In this document: positions 46,056-58,322 of the stretch, one piece after another
Layout of the letters: each line of letters starts with the position of its first letter
Position numbering within the stretch: position 1 is the stretch's first letter
DNA from: Leptobrachium leishanense
Lineage: Eukaryota > Chordata > Amphibia > Anura > Megophryidae
Reading direction: 5' to 3'
Length of the DNA stretch: 64,000 nt
Assembly (NCBI GenBank): GCA_009667805.1
Contig: CM019063.1
Location: forward strand, 88,873,877-88,937,876
Notes under the pieces: generated by a model
Told to the model about the DNA's origin: nothing
Seen by the model: only the letters and a program-made list of their open reading frames with translations
Database searches by the model: none
Made by a program: the position numbers and the translations under genes

Positions 46056-48776
46056 TCTTTAATAGGTCAGGGATATATTAATTATGACGTGTATTTTTCT
46101 TAATTTTAATATATATATTTATATATATATTATTGACAGTGCCTCCAATACCAGTGGTATAAATTGGTATTTTACCCTTAAGATAAGGATTAATAACCAA
46201 TGAATATATGTCTTAACAAATATATGGCGCGTTATCCCGAGTTCTTTTGATGCTATCTAGATATTTTTAGACACAATAAAATCAATAAAGATGATATGAG
46301 ACTGCGTAACGGTTAAACAATTCAAACCAAAATTTGTTCACACGTCAAGTTTCATACAATCGTATGTTATCAACGGATTAGCAAGATACAATTTCACAAG
46401 TGATTATAGATCGTGATTAGTAGCGATAATCAAATGGACAAATATTTTAGGTTTATAGACCGCACCACAGATATACACTCCTCAGTTTTTAAACACCAAG
46501 CTCTATTCTATTCACTTAAACCTTTCCCATTATAAACCAATCCTCCACCTGGCTAAAAATAAACACTCAGTTACTGGGCATCACCTGCAGCACAATTTAT
46601 TATTGTGGGGGCCTATTCACTAAATGCAACTTCCTTCAGGGAGATACATAACACACTCGATAGGTAGACTATCTCTTCCACAGATCAATCACAGCACTTC
46701 ATTCAATATACGTTAACCCAAAGCTTCTTATTGACTTACACGCATTCAAATCGAAAGGGCTGCAAGATGGATATGGGAGGAGTTATGCTAGTTTTACTAA
46801 TGGGGCTGACGGCACTTGACATATAAAAACGATTTCACGGTTCCAGCGTATCTCACTATGGGTATTCAATTGATCTTTAGATGTCCACATCCAGTATTCT
46901 TGGAATATGAATAATTTCACTAAATTATGGCTCAAGTAGGCAGCCGTAATAGTCTCTCCCTTAGCGCTCCTCTGCAGTGGAGCGGAAAGGCTGATACTAT
47001 TATACTGTTTAGGCTTTAACAGCAAAATAATTCATTTATATTCCTTTAATTTGTGATGGACATCTAAAATAAGGACTATGCAATTAGAAAATAGATATCA
47101 AGTTATTCAGGTATACTTTACCATCCGGTTAGTGAAGATAGAGTGGTGGAAGATTAGGGTGTGGTCACATCTTATTGGGGGGCTGATGGTATCTGCCCTT
47201 TCTCCCCTCCAAGCGTCCCTCAGGTCTCTCCCCCAGCTTTTCTCAGTCTCCTCCTTTCTCTCTGGAGTGTCCCCTCTATATAGTGGTCTTCTGCCCAGTT
47301 TTCGATCTAGCCCTTCACTATGTGGCCTCATTTGATTGGAGGATATATATATTCATTACCTCCAGGGGTCTGTCCAGGTGTTATATTACCTGGCCAGCAG
47401 ATGGCACTCTCAGATCAACCATCAACCTTCTGCAGGAATTAATTTATGTATTTGGCCAATCTTTTACTGGTTTGGTACAAAAAGTGAGGGGTTGTCTGTG
47501 GAGGCGCTAATTAATGAATGTAGAATTTGGGGTTGCAGCCTACAAGGTGTTGCACATAAGCTCAACAGAATGTGCAAAAAAATAGAAGAAACAGTAAGGG
47601 GTCCTAGTGGCGCAATAGTATTTCTATAAATCCCAATTTCCTTGGCCCAATAAAAAGGCCCTTAAGGTGCTCTTGTAGGGGCCTAGGATCTATAAGTGTC
47701 GCCAGGAACCTTCAGGTCCAAAGAGGCATACAATGACAGTAATGTGCAAAATAGCAGTCAATACGTAAAATCACAGTGTGCAATATTGTAAATAATGGCA
47801 ATACTTAAAACCCTCAGGACCTCAAGGGCCTTTTTATTGGGCCAAGGCAATTGGGTTTTAAGTATTGTCATTATTTACTATATTGCACACTGTGATTTTA
47901 CGTATTGACTGCTATTTTGCACATTACTGTCATTGTATGCCTCTTTGGACCTGAAGGTTCCTGGCGACACTTATAGATCCTAGGCCCCTACAAGAGCACC
48001 TTAAGGGCCTTTTTATTGGGCCAAGGAAATTGGGATTTATAGAAATACTATTGCGCCACTAGGACCCCTTACTGTTTCTTTTACTGGTTTGGGGTCATTT
48101 TATTCCTATATCCCGGGACTCCATAGATTTTATTAACAATATCAATAGTATTTCTATTGTTGACTCGCCGGCATACTTCGCCACGGCGTGTGTGCATTTC
48201 ATACATTCATTCGTGATATCGTCTTTGAGATTCATTCATAATTACCAGACTTAATCTGTTTTATAAATGTTGGTTACACAAGACATTTGTTATGTACTAA
48301 TCAATTAAATGTGGTATGGCCTCTGTCTTTTATAAAACACCCAGATTATCTATTATAACTGACCACATAAATTAAATATTCAAATACCATATAGTGTTAG
48401 ATCGTATCGCCGAATAGTATAGCATTACAAACTCGTTATACAAGTCATTTAACCTTCTCTGTTTTTTTCCTTCTACAGGTTGGGCAGCCCATTGTTCAAG
48501 GGTTATATGGCTTCATAGCTTTGATCAGATCAGATAAACACAATGTCCTGGAATACATACACTAGGTTAAGCTATGTGATCTAACATCTGGTTATTTTTC
48601 TTACAACCAGAATTAATTAAGAACAATGGATGTTCCTCCCTTGTTTGCTGATAGATAGCGAGTCTAGCTTGTTACATTGTTTTAAAATGCATATTCTTGT
48701 TTCATTTTAACCACGCAGACAAGTTGCCTGTGTGAAGCAATTCCTGGCCCCAAATTTAAACAGTCCTGTGGAATAT
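46056..48776. mobile_element. Unidentified ~2.7 kb insertion in L1 ORF2
   Basis: The block separates the reverse transcriptase start (46,050) from the linker (48,777), which are contiguous in L1 proteins. It is AT-rich, contains no recognisable domain, and its ends show neither clear LTRs, terminal inverted repeats nor an obvious target duplication. A palindromic element is nested at 47,476-48,077. Confidence 0.55.
47476..48077. mobile_element. Palindromic insert with 228 bp arms
   Basis: The arms at 47,586-47,813 and 47,853-48,080 are inverse copies, with only two mismatches seen (near the inner end), around a 39 bp spacer. The spacer itself repeats the arm motif agggcctttttattgggcc. The whole insert is flanked by a 15 bp direct repeat CTTTTACTGGTTTGG (47,461-47,475 and 48,078-48,092), as expected of target-primed retroposition. 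Confidence 0.8.
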
Positions 48777-49390
48777 GATGCGTTATAGAAATTTCATATC
48801 TGAAAAGGTCTGACAATAGTATCTGCCTTGTTGGCACCTACATAACACCGATGTTTAGACCAGAGTAATGAACGGCCCACATCATCTAGGAGAAGACTAT
48901 TCAATTCTGCTCGAGTGCGGGCAAGTCTAGAATAAGTGTTATCCCGAAGGTATGTTATTATGCAAAATTTCCAAACGCCTAAGAGTAGCCTGTAAGGTAA
49001 CTATAGACTGCAGCTTTTTACGTTTGTGATAAGAGGCCTGGCTCAAAAAAAACCCCTAATCACTGCCTTATGAGCATTCCATAGATGCGTTATAGAAATT
49101 TCATATCTGAAAAGGTCTGACAATAGTATCTGCCTTGTTGGCACCTACATAACACCGATGTTTAGACCAGAGTAATGAACGGCCCACATCATCTAGGAGA
49201 AGACTATTCAATTCTGCTCGAGTGCGGGCAAGTCTAGAATAAGTGTTATCCCGAAGGTATGTTATTATGCAAAATTTCCAAACGCCTAAGAGTAGCCTGT
49301 AAGGTAACTATAGACTGCAGCTTTTTACGTTTGTGATAAGAGGCCTGGCTCAAAAAACCCCCCTAATCAATGCCTTATGAGCATTCCATA
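48777..49390. repeat. 307 bp tandem duplication within L1 ORF2
   Basis: Units 48,777-49,083 and 49,084-49,390 are nearly identical (differences only around the poly-A/C run at about 49,045 and 49,353, and one nearby base). They encode the L1 linker on the minus strand (ATLRRLEILHNN segment). Confidence 0.9.
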
Positions 49391-50353
49391 GAGTCTGGAC
49401 TGATATATCTGAGGTATCATTAGTCTTAAAATACAGTTGTGTTCAAAATTATTCAACCCCCAATGCTGTAAAGGGTTTTAGGGAATTTAGTGTACATTTG
49501 TAATTGTATTCAGAATGAAATCCTACAAGGACTTTTTAAAGAACCACATGCAACTAAAATGACATCAATTGGTTTTGTAATACAGTAGTAAATGTTTCTT
49601 TTGTGAATTCTTCATTGACACAATTATTCAACCCCTTAAAGACTACCACTCTGAAGAACAGAGGTTCATTCAAGTGTTTTCAATCAGGTATTGAAAACAC
49701 CTGTGGATGTCACGGAGCAGCAATAAAGCATAATAAGCACCAATTAGGCAGCTTTAAAATGACTGTGATACTCAGCTCCTTCTAGACATTTACTGGTGTG
49801 GTTACAAACATGGTGAAGTCAAGAGAATGGTCCAGGAAGACAAGAGAAGAGGTGATTACTCTTCACAGGAAGGGCAATGGCTATAAGAAGATCGCAAAGA
49901 TGTTAAACATACCAAGAGAGACCATAGGAAACATCATTCGCAAATTCAAGGCAAAGGGCACTGTTGAAACGCTACCTGGTTGTGGCAGAAAGAAGATGCT
50001 GACTTCGACTGCTGTGCGCTACCTGAAGCGTAGAGTGGAGAAAAGTCCCCGTGTGACTGCTGAGGAACTGAGAAAAGATTTGTCAGATGTGGGTACTGAA
50101 GTTTCAGCTCAGACAATACGGCGCGCACTGCGTAATGAAGGCCTCCATGCCAGAACTCCCAGGCGCACCCCCTTGCTATCTCCAAAGAATAAGAAGAGTC
50201 GACTGCAGTATGCCAAAAGTCATGTGGAGAAACCACAGAAGTTTTGGGATAGTGTTCTGTGGACTGATGAAACAAAATTAGAACTGTTTGGGCCCATGGA
50301 TCAACGCTATGTTTGGAGGAGGAAGAACAAGGCCTATGAAGAAAAGAACACCC

Positions 50354-50989
50354 TGAAGGGATTTCACCCCTAATTCCCCTACACAGTTAAACATCCAGAA
50401 GCCCTTATGTATCTAAATAATATATTGCTGTAGTTTAGGAATGCGGCCCGCAGCTGTATCTCTGTAGAAGGTCGCGCATCTTTTATTATCTTGCAAACAG
50501 CTCACGTCCTTGCAGACTATGTCCTTGCATGCAAAGGCAGTAATCAGCTTAACCACAACACATAGAAAGGAACGTGGTCAATGTGTCCGTACAGTTTTTA
50601 GAAACCATAATATGAACTTTAGATAACTTGTTAAGAATGTGCATTTCTCAGAACTTCTGCAAGCGCTTACGTGTGAAATGTAACCAACAATAATTTGTTT
50701 ATGCCGCAAGAGATATGTTACCTCCGCCTCAGTGTGTCACGACTGATTAATGTGGTATTTTGTTTATGTTGCAGGATGTATGACGCATATTGCTTTTCCA
50801 CTTGCGTAAGTGGTTTTTACAATATAAAAGCTAGTGTTTTGAGTTCAGTAAAGCAGAGAGGCTATACCAACTGAACATCCGTTGTCTGTGTGTTCTTTCT
50901 GGTCCATTCTCTCTCCCAGCGCTGGACGAGTGTTTCCTCTACCGAGTGTCCATCCCACCAAAGGGTCAAGCGGCCAGTTAACCCCTTCA
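50354..50989 (+). mobile_element. ERV 5' LTR
   Basis: Starts TGAAGGGATTTC and ends ACCCCTTCA. Contains TATAAAAG at 50,823-50,830 and an AGTAAA polyadenylation-type signal at about 50,848, giving U3-R-U5 order. Confidence 0.9.
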
Positions 50990-50992
50990 ATT

Positions 50993-51010
50993 TGGAGGCA
51001 CTGCTGAGAT
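50993..51010 (+). other. Primer-binding site matching tRNA-Thr
   Basis: TGGAGGCACTGCTGAGAT, three bases after the LTR, differs at about two of 18 positions from the complement of the 3' end of vertebrate tRNA-Thr (recalled, not searched). A GGTGAGT splice-donor-like site follows near 51,038. Confidence 0.65.
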
Positions 51011-51390
51011 CTCCGACAGGCTCTTCTCATTTAACCGGGTGAGTACCATATGTACTCCGGTATGTGACAGAGACCGCTGTGAGATAAAACGAACTCGGGG
51101 TTAACACTAAAGTTCTAAAGATAAAAGGGAGGTCTGGGACTACCTTTACCAAAGACGATTATAAGATAAAAGGGAGGTCTGGGACTACCTTTACCAAAGA
51201 CAAAGAGATTGTTATATTTGGGAGGACGCTCGGTGTGGAACCTCGTGGTTTATTGTTTTATTTGTTTGTCTATGATTTAAAGTATAAGTGTATGGTATAC
51301 TCAGGTGAATTAGTAGATGGTAAGACGAACATTCCCTGACTGTTGTTATATTTTGTCTGTTTAAAACTTGATTGTATAGAGTATAAGAAT

Positions 51391-51735
51391 ATGGGGAATA
51401 AAAACAGTTATAAAGAATATCCACCCCCAGAGACAGGAGAACCATGCAAGGATTATGTAATTAGAGTAGGGGGCACAGATAGATATCTGGTCGATCCATG
51501 GGTAAATAATATGGCGGGATGGACAGAGGCGGTAGGGAGTTGTGATCCCTTCCCACGAGAAGGAGACAACAGTCCATTTTATATGGATATGGTAAAAGGT
51601 CTCTGTCTTGGAGACTCAGAAGCATTTCCATATTACGAAGGAGATCCCGCATGGGATAAACAGTATATGCAATTAGGAGGAGAACAATGGCTTCTAACCC
51701 CAACTCACTGGTTAAATGGCGAGATGACCCAATAA
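51391..51735 (+). pseudogene. ERV gag, truncated
   Basis: The frame of 114 codons begins MGNKNS, an N-myristoylation signal typical of retroviral matrix, so the start at 51,391 is favoured over the upstream ATG at 51,343. It ends just before the protease, with no capsid or nucleocapsid visible, so an internal deletion of most of gag is inferred. The leader upstream holds a 45 bp tandem duplication at 51,119-51,205. Confidence 0.7.
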
Positions 51736-54700
51736 TTACTCTGTATATGTATGGCAAATCTATTCTATTTCTGGTAGATACAGGTGCAACCACCAGTACT
51801 CTGGAGGCTTGTCACTACACGGGTCCCCTTTCTGAGACAGAACCTTCCACGGGTATCAATGGCGTATCCACACCTACATACACCACTGTTCCTCTCCCTT
51901 TACCACTGATGACGGTACAACCCTCCTACAACATTGTTTTACAATTATCAAAGATTGCCCTGTTAGTCTACTGGGGAGGGATCTACTGGCTCTTTTACAA
52001 TTGTCCATATATAACACACCAGATGGTATCCATATTGAAAGCTCGGTGATACCCACTCTATGCAGGACACGTCATTTTTTCCTAACCACAGACACCGCGC
52101 CCCCTGAATTAAAGGAGTTCACCTCCCTATGGTCACAAGGTCCTTTCGACACCGGAATGATACCATGCACCCCTTATAAGGCCCGAGTGCACAAGAATGT
52201 TGACCCCGTATACCAAAAACAGTACTCGTTGTCCCAAGAAAAAATTGAGGGTCTTAAACCTATGCTGCAACAGTTTTTGTCAGACGGTGTCCTGGAGGAG
52301 GTGATTTCCCCCTTTTCCACTCCCATCAACCCTGTCCGCAAACCCGATGGGTCGGTTAGGTTTGTTCAAGACCTCCATGCCATAAACACACTAATCATTC
52401 CCATTGCTCCTATAGTCCCTGACGTTACAACGCTTCTTTCCTCTATTCCCGCAACACACAGTAATTTCACAGTCATTGACCTGAAAAATGCATTTTTTGC
52501 ATTCCTGTGGACCCTGACACGGCACTACTATTTGCTTTTTCTTTTGAGGGTTGTTAGTATACACGGAAGCGCCTCCCTCAGGGGTATATTAATGCCCCAG
52601 TGGTCTTTGCCATCGTGCTTTAGACCACCTTAAAATCGTGGCACCCCAGCCAAGGTTCTGTCCTGCTACAGTATGTGGACGATCTCCTCCTCTGTAGTCC
52701 ATCAGGCGAAGCCGCCAAGGCTGACGGACTGTCACTCCTACACTGGTTACACATAAGGTCTCACTTGAGAAATTGCAGTGGTGTAAAACACAGGTTGAAT
52801 ATCTATGTTTTGTTTTACGGAAGGGGGAAAGGAGTATCAGTCACAAAAGGATCCAGTCTGTCATGGGCCTGGTCACCCCAAGTACCAGAAAAGAAATGCT
52901 GTCTTTCCTGGGAATGATAAACTATTGCAGACAATGGATACCTGACTGCTCCTACTATGATAACATCCTGAGACAACACACTGTGGGGAATCCAGGCAAG
53001 CTCACCTGGACCCCTGAAATGACAAACGCATATAATGCTCTTAAAGAACGCTCTTATGTCCAGTCCAGCCTTGGGGCTCCCTGACTACATGTTACCATTT
53101 CATTTGTTTGCAAGGGACAACTGTAAAACCATGGCCGGTGTGCTCACCCAGGAACATGGGGGCCGCTTGCGTCCCGTAGCCTTTTTCTCTAAAGTTATGC
53201 CAACTCCAGTCCAAGGTATGCCCTCTTGCCTACGCTCTCTGGCAGCTAGCTCGATGGCGGTGCAAATGGCTACTCAGTTCACTTTAGGTCATGAAACCCA
53301 CCTGCACACCTCTCACGACGTCCTGACTCTTCTCAAAGGAATACACACCCAATATATGACATCACAAAGACTCTCAGGCTATGAAGTAACTCTCCTAAGC
53401 AACCCAGCCCTACATATCGAGTATAGTATCTCCATTGTTGGCCCCTCCACTATCCTCAACGCTCTCCTGGGACTTAAGGGCACTGATGACAATACCCCAC
53501 CAGAACATGACTGTCTTCTCACCATTGACTCTGATACATCCCCCCGCCCAGACATGTGCACAACCCCCGTTCCAGTAGCTGACGTAGTATTTGTAGACGG
53601 TTCATGTACCCGTCCCACAGACACCACCTACCTTGCAGGTTATGCCGTTGTCTCCCTGCCTAATATTATTCACGAGGCAGAACCTATCCCCTACCGCTCT
53701 GCACAAGCTGCCGAGCTCATTGCTCTCACACGCGCTTGCATTCTGTACACAGGTATGCCTGTTACTATCTACACTGATTCTAAATGCGCCTTCGGCGTTG
53801 TCCACGACCATGGTAAGATATGGCAGAAACGCGGCTACATAGCAGCAGATGGGAAACCCATATCACACTCATCCCTTGTGGATGATCTCCTAAGTGCCCT
53901 CATGCTCCCCTCTGCCCTCGCTGTTCTGCACTGTAGAGCACACACGCGTAGGAATGACGCTGTCTCCCTAGGGAATCATTTAGCTGACATGGCTGCTAAA
54001 CGTGCGTCCTCCACCGGCAACAGCCACCTACACCTTCCCATGTTAAACCCCCTTCTATTGCTAATGAGTTTCTCTTCTCTGAGCCACAGCGGTACGCCAC
54101 AGACACGGAGTTAAAAGACTGGTGCTACCCCACCCTGCAAGAGAATCTCACTTCTGGTTTGATTACCAAGAACGGTAAAGTATGCATACCCCAATCAAGC
54201 GCCACCCTTTTCATTGATCAATTTCACGGCGCCAGCCACCACAGCATCAACATTACCAAACGGTTGCTAGAGTCTCATTTTTATATCACTGATCTTCTAG
54301 CCCTCACGAAGGATTATGTTTCCCGCTGTCTCACTTGTCTTCGCAACCACCCCAACAACCCTCCCTGTATCGCACATCAGCATCTAGAGTACCCCACGAC
54401 TCCTTTTACACATCTGCAAATTGGTTTCACACACATTCCCAGAGTTGCTGGGAAAGCTCAGGAGTACGCACTTGTTATGGTAGATATGTTCTCCCGTTGG
54501 CCAGAGGTATTTCCCACTAGGGCAGAGGATGCTAAGACAGTGGTTCGTATTTTGACTCGAGAGATAATCCCCCGCTGGGGGATTCCTCTCCAGCTCAATT
54601 CTGACAGAGGCCCCGCATTTACCTCCAGATTGACAAAGAGCCTTTGTAAGGCCCTTCAGGTGGACTGGAAGTATCATATCCCTTGGCACCCGCAGAGTTC

Positions 54701-55490
54701 TGGCCTCGTCGAGCGCATGAACCAATCAAACAAAGACCGTCTGCGGAAAGCTACGGGGGGCGCCTTTCATAACTGGAAGTCTGTCCTCCCGATAGTTTTG
54801 GCGGAAATCCGTATGTCTGTCAATCGGAATACTGGGTTTTCTCCATTTGAGATCCTAATGGGTAGACCGTTCCCCAGCCCCTGGGCCCGTCATCAGGTAC
54901 TCACTGACCTCGGGGACCTCCAGCAGGTTAGGGATGAGTATGTCAGGCAGTTGATTACTTCTTTAGAATCCACCAGAGACGAAGTTACGTTCAGATCTCC
55001 TTCCCTCCCAGGTACTCCGACCAGGTCCTCATCAAGCACCTACAGAAGGGGAAACGTCCCGAGGATTTCGCCTACGGACCTCCCACCACTATTGTTGCCA
55101 TCACCAGGACCGCCATTCTCACGGAGGCCAGCCCTACTTGGATCCACGCCTCCCGCGCCAAACTGGTTCCGTCAAGGCAAAGACAAAGACAAAGCCAAAG
55201 CCAAAGCCAAAGACAAAGCAAAGGGGAGTCAAGCCCACGACAGCACAAGAGAGGTACTAGCGGACACCCCAGCAGATAACGGGGACCTAAAGGTCCCGAC
55301 CTCCTACGCCATGATGGGACAAAGGGAGAGTATCGAGACCTCCGAAGATACAGAACCACCAACTACGGCCCATACCCCTAGACAGGATGATGAAACACCC
55401 CATGCCACCCAGCCTCACCAGTCATCCACTGGTTGGGTGGAAACTATTATCATATACCTTCTTTTGGCTCTTTTTTCACCCCTACGTTGA
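51687..55490 (+). pseudogene. ERV pro-pol, frame-broken
   Basis: Protease: FLVDTGATTS at about 51,768-51,800. Reverse transcriptase starts in the frame 52,001-52,633 (VRKPDGSVRFVQDL) and breaks near 52,500-52,670; the catalytic QYVDDLLLCS is at 52,671-52,700. The tether and RNase H lie in 52,773-54,114 (VVFVDGSCT, AELIALTRA, TDSKCAF). Integrase spans 54,159-55,490: the HH-CC zinc finger (HHSINITKR...CLTCLRN), the first Asp in LVMVDMFSRW, the second in NSDRGPAF, and the Glu in SSGLVERMNQ. Its C-terminal GPxT...WIHASRAK region is in another frame near 55,070-55,170. The protein set would make and integrate viral DNA. This copy is interrupted. Confidence 0.88.
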
Positions 55491-55746
55491 CCCTCACCAA
55501 TATGACGATTATGTTGCCCTCCGCAGACACATACGCAACCTCTCCAACAACAGGGAAACAATCTAGTGAGATGCAATAAAAAGAGGGGCCGGAGTATCCG
55601 GAGTAGATGCATTGCGTGTTACCCCTTCCGCAAATGATATTTCCCACTATTCCGATGTGCTCCACCTGACATATGTGAGGTTTCCTGGTGAAATCCCATA
55701 TGTCACCATCTCGCTAGATTCATCATATGTTCTTAATTAACATATG

Positions 55747-55760
55747 AGGAAAAGAGGGGA
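55747..55760 (+). other. ERV polypurine tract
   Basis: The purine run gaggaaaagagggg lies immediately 5' of the 3' LTR. Confidence 0.75.
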
Positions 55761-55761
55761 T

Positions 55762-56398
55762 TGAAGGGATTTCACCCCTTAATTCCCCTACACAGTTAAA
55801 CATCCAGAAGCCCTTATGTATCTAAATAATATATTGCTGTAGTTTAGGAATGCGGCCCACGGCTGTATCTCTGTAGAAGGTCGCGCATCTTTTATTATCT
55901 TGCAAACAGCTCACGTCCTTGCAGACTATGTCCTTGTATGCAAAGGCAGTAATCAGCTTAACCACAACACATAGAAAGGAACGTGGTCAATGTGTCCGTA
56001 CAGTTTTTAGAAACCATAATATGAACTTTAGATAACTTGTTAAGAATGTGCATTTCTCAGAACTTCTGCAAGCGCTTACGTGTGAAATGTAACCAACAAT
56101 AATTTGTTTATGCCGCAAGAGATATGTTACCTCCGCCTCAGTGTGTCACGACTGATTAATGTGGTATTTTGTTTATGTTGCAGGATGTATGACGCATATT
56201 GCTTTTTCACTTGCGTAAGTGGTTTTTACAATATAAAAGCTAGTGTTTTGAGTTCAGTAAAGCAGAGAGGCTATACCAACTGAACATCCGTTGTCTGTGT
56301 GTTCTTTCTGGTCCATTCTCTCTCCCAGCGCTGGATGAGTGTTTCCTCTACCGAGTGTCCATCCCACCAAAGGGTCAAGCGGCCAGTTAACCCCTTCA
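55762..56398 (+). mobile_element. ERV 3' LTR
   Basis: 637 bp, TGAAGGG...CCTTCA, with TATAAAAG at 56,232-56,239. Followed by the CACCC duplication and the second half of the Tc1 transposase. Confidence 0.9.
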
Positions 56399-58322
56399 CA
56401 CCCTGCCTACTGAGAAGCAAGGCGGGGGGTCAATCACGCTTTGGGGCTGTTTTGCTTCTGCAGGTACAGGGAAGCTTCAGCGTGTGCAAGGTACCATGAA
56501 TTCTCTTCAGTACCAGGAGATATTGGATGACAATGTGATGCAGTCCGTCACAAACCTGAGGCTTGGGAGACGTTGGACCTTTCAACAGGACAATGATCCC
56601 AAGCATAATACCTCCAAGTCCACTAGAGCATGGTTGCAGATTAAAGGCTGGAACATTTTGGAGTGGCCATCGCAGTCACCTGACTTAAATCCGATTGAGA
56701 ACCTCTGGTGGGACTTAAAGAAAGCAGTTGCAGTGCGCAAGCCTAAGAATGTGACTGAACTGGAGGCTTTTGCCCATGATGAATGGGCGAAGATACCCGT
56801 AGATCGCTGCAAGACACTTGTGTCAAGCTATGCTTCACGTTTAAAAGCTGTTATAACTGTAAAAGGATGTTGTACTAAGTACTAAGATTGAATGTCACTT
56901 GGGAGTTGAATAAAACTGATAATGATGTGAGCACAGAAAAGACATTTGTGGTTATTTCATTATAAATGTTATGTTATATTTGTCTGACCTACACGTGCCT
57001 CTTTGATTCAATTGTAAGCAAGATGACTGAATGATCAAAATCAATGTCAAACTGGCCAAAACACTCAATTTCAGTGGGGGTTGAATAATTTTGAACACAA
57101 CTGTATGTGTCCAGAGCATCCCAAACAGCCTCCCGAACCCCCATTTTTGATAAGAGTATGGGATCCAATCGCCACTGCCCTCTTCCCCAATGCGTAAAAG
57201 TGTGGACGTGCAGCAACAGATCTGCGTGGTCAGACCACGTAATAGAACCAATCAAAGCCTTAACAACTATAGAAATGCAATCAGGAGATACAAAAAAGTA
57301 ATCAATTCTCGAATAAACATGGTGGACTGGGGAGTAAAAAGTATAATCTTTCACTGATGGGTTCTGTACCCTCCACATATCCACTAGGCCCAACGAATGT
57401 ACAAGTGCATGCAGCTGGCGGTCCTGACGGGACAACGTAGGGGTTATAACAGAACGTGAAGAACTTAAAGAACGGTCTAGTAGTGGACATAAGGTTGCAT
57501 TAAAATCCCTACCTATTATGATTCGACCCTTCGCATACAGTAAAATTGTAGAGGAACCCTGCTTCTGGGGCATTAGGTGCATAAACCGACACAAATGTAT
57601 ACCTCTGGGAGGAGCAGGTACCCTGTACTAGCACGTACCGCCCTCCAGTATCCTTATACACATTTTCTATTTGGAAGGGACAAGAATTATGTATCAATAT
57701 TGCGGTACCATTCCTTTTTGGGACTGCGCAAGAGGTATCAACTCTGGTGTAGGAAGGATCTGCCAACCGACAACATGTTAGAGAGGAGAGTCTTGTCTCC
57801 TGTAAGAAAGCAATAACTATTGATTTTCACTTAAGATCTCAAAATAATAACCGTCGTTTCCGTGGGGAATTTAAGCCTTTGACATTCAAGGACATCATTT
57901 TAAAATTAGGCAGCATCCCACAAAGTAAAAAAAATTACTACAATTCCGTCTACACCGAGTCAATGCCCTGAGCATTGTCACAAGGAAAGGTCAAATAATA
58001 TTTAATAACCATAAACATATGGCCGGGCCAGACCACAAAATAAAAAGAAGAATGAGAGGAAGAAGAGACAAAAAAAATTAAAAAAAAATTTAGAAGATAA
58101 TGTCCCGAACGGATGGGCTTACCCATGGTACGGAACTAAGAGGACAGAGAAAACCAAAGAAAGAAACCAACAAGCGACAGACAGAGATTTCCAGTCGCTG
58201 TACCCCCAACCCACCGCCCCTAACATACCTAGACAAAAAAAACCACACACACCACAGCTAAAATGAAACCACCAAGTATTTCAAACAATTCAGACCCCAT
58301 AAAAGGAAGGTTTTTTTTTTTT

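Larger units (their letters stand above)
50354..56398 (+). mobile_element. Class I (gamma-like) endogenous retrovirus, env-less
   Basis: The LTRs of 636 and 637 bp differ by about five substitutions and one indel (under 1%). The 5 bp duplication CACCC flanks the insert (50,349-50,353 and 56,399-56,403). The internal part has a short gag piece and protease-RT-RNase H-integrase, but no envelope domain. Gamma-like assignment rests on the YVDD RT motif, the WIHASRAK-type integrase end and the general layout. At 6.0 kb it is shorter than an intact provirus (8-9 kb) because most of gag and env is missing. Recent insertion. Confidence 0.92.
49810..56885 (+). pseudogene. Tc1 transposase, split by an ERV but otherwise open
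   Basis: The first exon-like half (49,810-50,353) has the two helix-turn-helix units (REEVITLHRKGNGYKKIAKM; a TPRRTPLLS linker) and the first catalytic Asp in LWTDETKLE. The second half (56,404-56,885) has the second Asp (FQQDNDPKHN) and the Glu block (SPDLNPIENLWWDL), ending CCTKY. With the ERV and one CACCC removed, the frame is continuous for about 341 codons, the family's usual length. I chose the ATG at 49,810 (MVKSREW) over 49,798 because Tc1 proteins usually begin there. As it stands the gene is disrupted. Confidence 0.92.
49434..57103 (+). mobile_element. Tc1/mariner transposon B, carrying an ERV
   Basis: The termini are perfect 28 bp inverted repeats beginning CAGTTGTGTTCAAAATTATT, flanked by TA (49,432-49,433 and 57,104-57,105). 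Without the ERV the element is about 1.62 kb, standard for Tc1. It sits between WDALDTY and the following codons of the L1 endonuclease-linker region. Confidence 0.95.
38018..57889 (-). pseudogene. L1-like ORF2 (endonuclease and reverse transcriptase), interrupted
   Basis: The pieces run from the right. 57,104-57,889 is the APE-type endonuclease with LNVKGLNSP, LQETRLSS, VSVYAPN, GRDFNATL and SRIDYFFVS segments; it contains two in-frame stops near the N-terminus and a frameshift near 57,545. 48,777-49,432 is the linker between endonuclease and reverse transcriptase, with a 307 bp tandem duplication. 44,970-46,050 is reverse transcriptase with GFTGQYYK, IPKPGKDP, NYRPIS, and RQGCPFS up to YAD. 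44,319-44,966 and 38,018-38,902 are the thumb and C-terminal region, ending EVWQQP. ORF2 nicks DNA and copies RNA at the nick. This copy is dead from stops, a frameshift and insertions. Confidence 0.88.
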
